From positions 1-64,000 of the forward strand of contig CANNCS010000004.1 in the NCBI GenBank assembly GCA_947503115.1: a stretch of 64,000 nucleotides of DNA, written 5' to 3'. Every line of letters begins with the position of its first letter. Within the stretch, counting starts at the first letter, position 1. The position numbers and the translations under genes were made by a program. The notes below the pieces were generated by a model. The model saw only the letters and a program-made list of their open reading frames with translations. It was not told the DNA's origin and ran no database searches. This document shows, in pieces, positions 57,088 through 64,000 of this stretch. The stretch comes from an uncultured Marivita sp. (GTDB taxonomy: Bacteria; Pseudomonadota; Alphaproteobacteria; Rhodobacterales; Rhodobacteraceae).

Positions 57088-57794
57088 GTGACCCTCTGAT
57101 CACCGGCCAGCGCGACAACGCGCTGGGCCAACCCGTCGGCTTACCTCTTGCCGACACATCGCCCCGCCCGGTGCCGCCGCGCACCGATATGGTGGGGCGG
57201 TATTGTTCTGTGGTGCCTCTGTCCGTGGAACATGCAAACGATCTTTATCATGCATTCCGCGCCGACACCGAAGATCGCATCTGGACCTATTTGCCCAACG
57301 GCCCCTATCACGACGCCGCCAATTTCGGTGCGTGGGTCGAAGAGACGGCATCCAGAGATGATCCGCTGATGCATGCGATTGTTGTCGAAGGGCGTGCCGT
57401 GGGGCACGCAAGTTATCTGCGCATTGCCCCGGCCAGTTCCAGCATCGAGGTAGGGTTCATCAACCTATCCCCCGCTTTACAACGCACCCGCGCTGCGACC
57501 GAATTTCAGTTCCTCATGATGCAGCGCGCCTTTGATGAGCTGGGGTATCGTCGCTACGAATGGAAGTGTGACGCGCTAAACGCGCCATCGCGTCACGCGG
57601 CAGAACGGCTAGGGTTCACCTATGAAGGTACCTTTCGCCAAGCGACCCACTACAAGGGTCGAAATCGCGACACTGCGTGGTTTTCGATTCTCGACAAAGA
57701 GTGGCCAAAGCTTAGATTGCGCTTTGAGACGTGGCTTTCGGCAGACAATTTTGACACGGTCGGCACTCAGAAACGATCGCTTCAAACGCTCTGA
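57084..57794 (+). CDS. GNAT-family N-acetyltransferase (RimJ/RimL-like)
   Basis: A 236-residue acetyltransferase. The GNAT fold is visible in VGHASYLRIAPASSSIEVGFI, RTRAATEFQFLMMQRAFDELGYRRYEWKCD and NAPSRHAAERLGFTYEG, which is the RimJ/RimL-type acetyl-CoA-binding and C-terminal block. The start is GTG at 57084 overlapping the tpa stop as GTGA, so it is translated together with the aminotransferase. Whether it acts on a related amine or amino acid is an inference from that coupling. Confidence 0.85.
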   Translation: MSDPLITGQRDNALGQPVGLPLADTSPRPVPPRTDMVGRYCSVVPLSVEHANDLYHAFRADTEDRIWTYLPNGPYHDAANFGAWVEETASRDDPLMHAIVVEGRAVGHASYLRIAPASSSIEVGFINLSPALQRTRAATEFQFLMMQRAFDELGYRRYEWKCDALNAPSRHAAERLGFTYEGTFRQATHYKGRNRDTAWFSILDKEWPKLRLRFETWLSADNFDTVGTQKRSLQTL

Positions 57795-57976
57795 CGCGGG
57801 TCGCAATACCTTGAAACTGCTTAAAAACCATGCATGGCCTTACAGATCGGCGCGCGTCGCCAAGAAATTTACGCGCGTAAAATTTCTTGCTTTCAGTGGA
57901 AATTTCGTTTGCATTGAGTATACGAGGCCATGTTAGCGCTATCGCAACCATTGAATTGACCCTGGAACGCATTCAA

Positions 57977-60361
57977 ATGACCATGAAAACCGACATTTTG
58001 AACCGCCTCAAATATTCGCTGGGTAAAGATGCCGAAAATGCATCGACCTATGATTGGCGGCTCGCTGTTTCGCTCGTGTTGCGGGACCAGATGGTCGAGA
58101 CCTGGTTTCGTTCGACCAAAGAAACCTACGCAGCTTCGCCAAAGCGCGTGTATTACCTGTCGATGGAGTTCCTGATCGGGCGATTGATCGAGGACATGAT
58201 CTCGAATCTTCAGATGGAAGAGACGGTGAAGGCGGCGATTGCCGAGTTGGGTCAGGATTACGACACCATCGTGCATGACGAACCCGATGCGGCGCTTGGC
58301 AATGGCGGGCTTGGGCGACTGGCGGCGTGTTTCATGGATTCACTGGCCACGCTGGGCATCCCGGCTTTTGGTTATGGCATCCGCTATGAACACGGACTGT
58401 TCGAACAAAGTTTTGCGCAAGGACAGCAGGTGGAAAAGCCCGAAACATGGCTAACGCAACGCCATGCGTGGGAATTCGAGCGACCAGAGTCGCGATACAA
58501 GATCGGCTTTGGTGGGCATGTCGAACACCACGACGGCAAAGCCAATTGGCATTGCGGCGAAGTGGTGATGGCGACTGCCCACGACACACCGGTTGTCGGT
58601 TGGAAAGGTGAGTGGGGCAACACGCTACGCCTGTGGTCAGCGGAACCTGCCAAAGAATTCGATCTCGAAAGCTTTAACCGGGGAGATTATCTGTCCGCCG
58701 GTCGGTCAGAGGCGTTGGCGCGCACGATCAGCCGCGTTCTTTATCCCGATGACACCACCGAAAGCGGCAAGGAATTGCGTCTCAAGCAAGAGTATTTCTT
58801 TACCGCAGCATCCCTCATGGACCTGTTGCGCCGCTATCTGAAGGATCACGACGATATCCGCGCCCTGCCCGATTACGTCGCAATCCAATTGAACGATACA
58901 CACCCGGCCATTGCCGGACCGGAACTGGTGCGCATTCTGGTGGATGAGCACGACATCCCGATGGAAGAGGCCATCCCGCTGGCGCGCAAATGTTTGGCCT
59001 ACACCAACCACACGCTGTTGCCCGAAGCGTTGGAACGGTGGAGCGAACATCTGATGGGCCGCATACTGCCGCGCCATTTGGAAATCATCCGCGCCATCGA
59101 AAGCGCGCAACAGACCGAGTTTCCCGACAGCCCGCGCATTCTGGAGCATGGCGATGTGCGCATGGGTGAATTGGCGTTCATCATGGCGCACAAAGTCAAC
59201 GGAGTGTCGGCGCTGCACACCGATCTCGTCAAGGAAACCGTGTTTGCCGATCTGCACCGCATCCACCCGACGCGGATCATCAACCAGACCAACGGCATCA
59301 CGCCCCGCCGCTGGCTACATGGCTGCAACCCATCGTTGCGCCATCTGATCACCGACACCATCGGCGACGGTTGGGTGGCCGATCTGGAACAGCTCACAGC
59401 GCTTAAATCAAAGCGCAACGATGCTGCGTTTATCAAAGCCTTCACTGCGTCAAAGCGCGAGAACAAGGTGAACCTGTCTAACTGGATCGGTCAGACGATG
59501 GGCGTGACGCTTGATCCCGACGCAATGTTCGACGTGCAGATCAAGCGTATCCACGAATACAAACGCCAATTGATGAACCTTTTGGAGACTGTCGCGTTGT
59601 GGAATGACATGCGCGACACCCCGAACGCAAACTGGACCCCACGAGTAAAGATTTTCGGCGGCAAGGCAGCGCCGGGATATTTCGTGGCCAAGGATATCAT
59701 TCGACTGATCAACGACGTCGCAGCAGTGATCAATGCCGACGAGGTGACGGGCGACAAGCTCAAGATCGTGTATCCGCCGAATTACAACGTGACGATGGCC
59801 GAACGGCTTATCCCGGCCGCGGACCTGTCTGAACAGATCTCGACTGCGGGCAAAGAGGCGTCGGGCACCGGCAACATGAAGTTTGCCCTAAACGGCGCGC
59901 TGACCATCGGCACGCTGGACGGTGCAAACGTCGAAATCCGCGATCATGTGGGTTCCGAAAACTTCTTTCTCTTTGGCCTGACGGCGCAAGAAGTGATGGA
60001 GCGCCGCACGCATCATGGCTTCGCCCGCGCCGCGATCGAGGCCAGCCCGCGCCTACAGCGGGTATTGGGCCAGATCGCCGAGGGGCGCTTTGCGCCGCAT
60101 GACCCAAGCCGCTATCACGGGCTTGTCGGGATGCTTTACGATCACGACTACTTCCTCGTGACCTGTGATTTCGACAGCTACTTCGACACGCAACGCCGCG
60201 CAGACACCGCCTACCGCACCCCGGCGAACTGGGCCACGATGGCGCTGGTCAACACTGCCAGCATGGGTTGGTTTTCGTCCGACCGCACGATCAAGGGGTA
60301 TGCCCGTGACATCTGGGGGGCCGAGAGCGTGACCCAAGTCAAACTTGAGAAATCAGCATGA
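57977..60361 (+). CDS. glgP: Glycogen phosphorylase
   Basis: A 794-residue GT35 phosphorylase releasing glucose-1-phosphate from glycogen. It shows the N-terminal catalytic block [23 protein letters not shown]-type substrate loop regions, and the PLP lysine K635 in [11 protein letters not shown], followed by [10 protein letters not shown]. The ATG at 57977 is chosen (a second at 57983 is possible); the frame upstream to 57887 lacks homology. It is the first gene of the glgP-B-C-A operon and overlaps glgB as ATGA. Confidence 0.95.
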   Translation: MTMKTDILNRLKYSLGKDAENASTYDWRLAVSLVLRDQMVETWFRSTKETYAASPKRVYYLSMEFLIGRLIEDMISNLQMEETVKAAIAELGQDYDTIVHDEPDAALGNGGLGRLAACFMDSLATLGIPAFGYGIRYEHGLFEQSFAQGQQVEKPETWLTQRHAWEFERPESRYKIGFGGHVEHHDGKANWHCGEVVMATAHDTPVVGWKGEWGNTLRLWSAEPAKEFDLESFNRGDYLSAGRSEALARTISRVLYPDDTTESGKELRLKQEYFFTAASLMDLLRRYLKDHDDIRALPDYVAIQLNDTHPAIAGPELVRILVDEHDIPMEEAIPLARKCLAYTNHTLLPEALERWSEHLMGRILPRHLEIIRAIESAQQTEFPDSPRILEHGDVRMGELAFIMAHKVNGVSALHTDLVKETVFADLHRIHPTRIINQTNGITPRRWLHGCNPSLRHLITDTIGDGWVADLEQLTALKSKRNDAAFIKAFTASKRENKVNLSNWIGQTMGVTLDPDAMFDVQIKRIHEYKRQLMNLLETVALWNDMRDTPNANWTPRVKIFGGKAAPGYFVAKDIIRLINDVAAVINADEVTGDKLKIVYPPNYNVTMAERLIPAADLSEQISTAGKEASGTGNMKFALNGALTIGTLDGANVEIRDHVGSENFFLFGLTAQEVMERRTHHGFARAAIEASPRLQRVLGQIAEGRFAPHDPSRYHGLVGMLYDHDYFLVTCDFDSYFDTQRRADTAYRTPANWATMALVNTASMGWFSSDRTIKGYARDIWGAESVTQVKLEKSA

Positions 60362-62565
60362 CACATAAAGCCCCCCTGTTCGACGCGGACACCGCACACG
60401 CAATCGCTCAGGGGCGGCATGGTGATCCGTTCGCCGTTTTGGGCTTGCACGAGGTGGACGGCGCATTGGTGCTGCGGGCGATGCGCCCCGAGGCTGACAG
60501 TGTTGAGGTGATCGACGCCAAGACCGGGCGCGCCCTGACTTCATTGGAGCGGGTGGCCGATGGTTCGTTCGCGGGGGTGATCCCGCGCCGGAAAAAGCGG
60601 TTTGATTACCGGCTGCGGATGACGCGCGGCAGCGATGCTTGGGAAGAACGGGATGCCTATGCCTTTGGCCCCAAGATGGGTGAGATGGACGAGTATCTTT
60701 TGGGCGAAGGCACACATACTCAGCTTTGGGATGCAGTGGGCGCGCATGTCTGCACACATGAGGGCGTGGACGGAACCCACTTCGCCGTCTGGGCCCCGAA
60801 CGCATCGCGCGTGTCTGTTGTTGGCGATTTCAACGGCTGGGATGGCCGACGCCACGTGATGCGCCGCCGTGGTGCTACGGGTATTCATGAGATATTCCTA
60901 CCCGATCTGGGAGACGGCACCGTCTACAAATACGAAATCCTTGATGGCGCGGGCAATCTGCTGCCGCTCAAGGCCGACCCGGTGGGTTTCGGATCGGAAC
61001 TGCCACCTGCAACGGCGTCGGTGGTGCGCGATCTGCGCGGGTATGAGTGGGCGGATGCCGGGTGGTTGTCCAAGCGTGGCGCCAAGCACAAGACCGACCA
61101 GCCGATTTCGATTTACGAGGTGCATCTGGAAAGCTGGCGGCGTGTCCCCGAAGAGGGCAACAGGTCGCTGACCTATCTCGAACATGCGTCGATGTTGGTG
61201 GATTACGTCCGTGACATGGGGTTCACCCATATCGAGCTGACGCCTGTATCAGAATACCCGTTTGGCGGATCGTGGGGCTATCAGCCCGTTGGGCTATTCG
61301 CGCCCACATCCCGTTTTGGCACACCGCAGGATTTCCGCGCCTTTGTTGACGCCTGCCATCAGGCGGGGCTTGGTCTTATCATTGACTGGGTGCCGGGCCA
61401 TTTTCCGACCGACCAACACGGGCTTGGACGGTTCGACGGATCGGCGCTTTATGAACATGCCGACCCCAAGGAAGGCTTCCACCCCGACTGGAACACGCTG
61501 GTTTACAATTATGGCCGGACAGAGGTTCAGAACTTCCTGATCGCCAACGCGAAATTCTGGTTTGAGGAATACCACATCGACGGGCTGCGTGTGGATGCAG
61601 TGGCCTCCATGCTTTACCGCGACTATTCGCGGAAAGAGGGCGAATGGGTGCCCAACAAGGACGGCGGGCGCGAGAACCTTGAGGCGATCGCCTTCATGCA
61701 GCGGATGAACGAGGTGGTCTATGCCGCCGACGACAGTATTCTGACCGCTGCCGAAGAAAGCACCGCCTTTCCCGGGGTCAGTGCGCCGACCAGCAGTGGT
61801 GGCCTTGGGTTCGGCTTCAAGTGGAACATGGGGTGGATGAACGACACCCTGCGCTATATGGCCGAAGACCCGATCAACCGGAAATACCACCACGACAAAA
61901 TGACATTCGGACTGCATTACGCATATTCCGAAAACTTCATACTGCCGATCAGTCATGACGAAGTGGTACATGGGAAAGGGTCGATGCTGGGCAAGATGCC
62001 GGGTGACGATTGGCAGCGCTTTGCCAATCTGCGGGCCTATTACGGGTTCATGTGGGGGCATCCGGGCAAGAAGCTATTGTTCATGGGCTGCGAGTTTGCG
62101 CAGTCTCGGGAATGGAACAACGAGACCAGTCTTGATTGGCATCTGTTAGACCATGTACCGCACAAAGGCATGCAGAACCTCGTGCGGGATCTGAACACGC
62201 TCTACTGCCACACGCCCGCGCTTTACGAGAAAGACACATCCCAAGACGGGTTCCGCTGGATCGATGGCGGCAACGCAGCGGATTCAGTGTTTTCGTGGGT
62301 GCGTTACGGCAAAGATGGCACGCACCCAGTTCTGGTTGTGTCGAACTTCACACCGGTGCCGCGCACCAATTACCGCATTGGCGTGCCGGACGCAGGCCAT
62401 TGGGCAGAGCGATTCAATTCCGATGCCGCGATCTATGGCGGCACAGACACGGGCAATCCGGGCGGTGCTGACGCACAGGAGATGTCGATGCACGGCTGCC
62501 CATATTCAATCGAGATCACCGTGCCGCCGCTGGCGACCGTGTTCTTTCAACTGTCAGACAGCTGA
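60358..62565 (+). CDS. glgB: 1,4-alpha-glucan branching enzyme
   Basis: A 735-residue GH13 branching enzyme with an N-terminal carbohydrate-binding region, a CBM48 domain (about 130-220, [22 protein letters not shown]) and the catalytic barrel. The nucleophile is D413 (GLRVDAV), the acid/base E466 (TAAEEST) and the downstream conserved H/D in [14 protein letters not shown]. It creates alpha-1,6 branches in glycogen. The start overlaps glgP by four bases. Confidence 0.96.
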   Translation: MTHKAPLFDADTAHAIAQGRHGDPFAVLGLHEVDGALVLRAMRPEADSVEVIDAKTGRALTSLERVADGSFAGVIPRRKKRFDYRLRMTRGSDAWEERDAYAFGPKMGEMDEYLLGEGTHTQLWDAVGAHVCTHEGVDGTHFAVWAPNASRVSVVGDFNGWDGRRHVMRRRGATGIHEIFLPDLGDGTVYKYEILDGAGNLLPLKADPVGFGSELPPATASVVRDLRGYEWADAGWLSKRGAKHKTDQPISIYEVHLESWRRVPEEGNRSLTYLEHASMLVDYVRDMGFTHIELTPVSEYPFGGSWGYQPVGLFAPTSRFGTPQDFRAFVDACHQAGLGLIIDWVPGHFPTDQHGLGRFDGSALYEHADPKEGFHPDWNTLVYNYGRTEVQNFLIANAKFWFEEYHIDGLRVDAVASMLYRDYSRKEGEWVPNKDGGRENLEAIAFMQRMNEVVYAADDSILTAAEESTAFPGVSAPTSSGGLGFGFKWNMGWMNDTLRYMAEDPINRKYHHDKMTFGLHYAYSENFILPISHDEVVHGKGSMLGKMPGDDWQRFANLRAYYGFMWGHPGKKLLFMGCEFAQSREWNNETSLDWHLLDHVPHKGMQNLVRDLNTLYCHTPALYEKDTSQDGFRWIDGGNAADSVFSWVRYGKDGTHPVLVVSNFTPVPRTNYRIGVPDAGHWAERFNSDAAIYGGTDTGNPGGADAQEMSMHGCPYSIEITVPPLATVFFQLSDS

Positions 62566-62595
62566 AGGGCAGATGACAAGAAGGGGAGGAAAGAG

Positions 62596-63855
62596 ATGAA
62601 AGAAGATAGGTTCAGCCTGGCCCAGCAATCCATGGCGTTCATTCTTGCAGGGGGACGGGGGAGCCGCCTTAAGGAGATGACCGACATCCGCGCCAAACCT
62701 GCCGTCTATTTCGGCGGCAAGACACGCATCATCGACTTTGCCTTGTCCAATGCAGTGAATTCAGGCATCCGGCGGATTGGTGTCGCCACGCAATACAAGG
62801 CACATAGCCTGATCCGCCACATGCAGCGCGGCTGGAGTTTCTTCCGGGCCGAACGCAACGAGTCGCTGGATATCCTGCCCGCCTCGCAGCAGATCAACGA
62901 GGACAACTGGTACAAGGGCACCGCAGATGCCGTGACCCAGAACATCGCGATCATTCGCGGATATGGTCCGAAATATGTGCTGATCCTTGCGGGCGACCAC
63001 ATCTACAAGCAAGACTATTCCTTCATGATCGAGGAACACGTCCGCTCTGGCGCGAAAGTCACTGTGGGTTGCATTGCCGTGCCGCGCGAAGAGGCCAAGG
63101 GCTTTGGTGTGATGGCGGTGGATGACACCGACAAGATTCTTGATTTCGTCGAAAAGCCCGCCGATCCACCCGCGATGCCCGGCGATGAAACGAAGTCGCT
63201 GGCCAGCATGGGGATTTACGTGTTCGAGGCCGAGTACCTTTACGAGATCCTCGAAAAAGACGCTCAGAACCCGGACTCGGACAATGATTTCGGCAAAGAC
63301 ATCATTCCGGGTATCGTTGCCGCTGGTGGCGCGCGGGCGCATCCGTTCAGCCGTTCTTGCGTGATGTCGGGGCTTGAGACCGAACCCTACTGGCGCGACG
63401 TCGGAACGATTGACGCCTACTGGCAGGCCAATATCGACCTTACCGATTTTGAACCCGCACTTGATATCTACGCCACAGACTGGCCGATTTGGACCTATTC
63501 GGAACTGACGCCACCGGCCAAGTTCATCCACAACGAAGAAGGTCGTCGGGGACAGGCGGTGTCGTCGATGGTGTCGGGTGGGTGCATCATCTCGGGATCG
63601 TCGCTCTATCGGTGTATGCTGTTCACCGGCGTTAAGACGCATTCATTCTCCCAGCTTGAAGGGGTGGTCGCCCTACCCTATGCCGAGGTAGGACGCCGCG
63701 CGTTTCTAAAGAATGTGATCCTTGATCGGGGTGTGCAAATCCCACCCGGACTGATCGTAGGTGAAGACCCCAAGGAAGATGCCAAGCGGTTCCGCCGCAC
63801 AGAAAATGGTATCTGCCTTATTACGCAAGAGATGATCGACAAGCTGGGTAAGTGA
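62596..63855 (+). CDS. glgC: Glucose-1-phosphate adenylyltransferase
   Basis: A 419-residue nucleotidyltransferase making ADP-glucose, the rate-controlling precursor of glycogen. It has the N-terminal [24 protein letters not shown] loop, the substrate sites [18 protein letters not shown] and [10 protein letters not shown], and the C-terminal left-handed beta-helix. GGGAGGAAAG gives a strong ribosome binding site for the ATG. The gene is complete and of normal length. Confidence 0.97.
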   Translation: MKEDRFSLAQQSMAFILAGGRGSRLKEMTDIRAKPAVYFGGKTRIIDFALSNAVNSGIRRIGVATQYKAHSLIRHMQRGWSFFRAERNESLDILPASQQINEDNWYKGTADAVTQNIAIIRGYGPKYVLILAGDHIYKQDYSFMIEEHVRSGAKVTVGCIAVPREEAKGFGVMAVDDTDKILDFVEKPADPPAMPGDETKSLASMGIYVFEAEYLYEILEKDAQNPDSDNDFGKDIIPGIVAAGGARAHPFSRSCVMSGLETEPYWRDVGTIDAYWQANIDLTDFEPALDIYATDWPIWTYSELTPPAKFIHNEEGRRGQAVSSMVSGGCIISGSSLYRCMLFTGVKTHSFSQLEGVVALPYAEVGRRAFLKNVILDRGVQIPPGLIVGEDPKEDAKRFRRTENGICLITQEMIDKLGK

Positions 63856-63856
63856 C

Positions 63857-64000
63857 ATGAAGGTCCTGATGGTCGCCTCGGAATGTGCACCTTTCGTGAA
63901 AACGGGGGGCTTGGCGGATGTAGTTGGCGCGTTGCCCGCTGCTTTGGCGCAGGTAAACGTGGACGCACAGGTGGTATTGCCCTCCTACCCGTCGCTTTTT
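63857..64000 (+). CDS. glgA: Glycogen synthase, 5' part only
   Basis: The first 48 codons of a GT5 glycogen synthase, cut by the end of the window. The N-terminus [18 protein letters not shown] contains the ADP-glucose-binding K15-x-G-G motif, and [13 protein letters not shown] follows as in GlgA. It starts one base after the glgC stop and completes the glgP-glgB-glgC-glgA order. Confidence 0.9.
   Translation, partial: MKVLMVASECAPFVKTGGLADVVGALPAALAQVNVDAQVVLPSYPSLF

Overview
The window is a contiguous, GC-rich, gene-dense stretch of an alphaproteobacterial chromosome, almost certainly from the Rhodobacteraceae (Roseobacter group). The evidence is the combination of crotonyl-CoA carboxylase/reductase, ethylmalonyl-CoA mutase, mesaconyl-CoA hydratase and a (3S)-malyl-CoA thioesterase-type lyase with sdhCDAB, mdh and sucCDAB-lpd in one neighbourhood, plus a LuxI/LuxR pair, a taurine-pyruvate aminotransferase-like enzyme and several short proteins I recognise from that family. 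The assignment rests on recalled protein similarity and gene order, not on a search. No rRNA, tRNA, CRISPR array, prophage or insertion sequence was seen.

Layout. 1-4060: an AhpD-like protein, an exported EF-hand protein, a dimethylglycine/sarcosine dehydrogenase-type flavoprotein and a small membrane protein. 4390-11698: the rod-shape operon mreB-mreC-mreD-mrdA-rodA with overlapping starts, followed by ghrA and rpe. 11695-16389: a MaoC hydratase, acyl-CoA synthetase, MDR oxidoreductase and RecD-like helicase. 16428-18042: luxI and luxR, with a small ORF overlapping the luxR start. 18249-23280: ccr and ecm of the ethylmalonyl-CoA pathway, with a PlsB/PlsC-type acyltransferase between them. 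23363-30017: small accessory genes, an H-NS-like protein coupled to deoD, a DUF1989 protein, a type III ornithine decarboxylase with a leader ORF, and a putative M35 (aspzincin) metallopeptidase followed by an exported partner.

30058-33752: sdhCDAB with a lipoprotein gene between sdhA and sdhB. 34048-37457: a frameshifted DUF4344 gene, mch, a DUF1737 protein, an NnrU-like protein and mcl2. 37651-41763: a secreted protein, a TSUP transporter, mdh and a GT61-methyltransferase fusion. 42078-50803: sucC-sucD-sucA-sucB, a MAPEG protein and lpd, with REP-like palindromes in the gaps. 51212-57794: VOC, PPOX, plsC-ftsX-ftsE, a zinc-ribbon protein, Tpa-like and GNAT. 57977-64000: the glycogen operon glgP-glgB-glgC-glgA, the last gene cut by the window end.

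Metabolic logic. Acetyl-CoA assimilation (ccr, ecm, mch, mcl2) feeds glyoxylate, malate and succinyl-CoA into the TCA genes encoded beside it. The most interesting regulatory signal links that block: the perfect palindrome TGTGATCACA occurs as a pair with identical 21-bp spacing upstream of both sdhC and sucC, at nearly the same distance from each start codon. This suggests one dimeric regulator, acting as a cooperative pair, controls both TCA operons.
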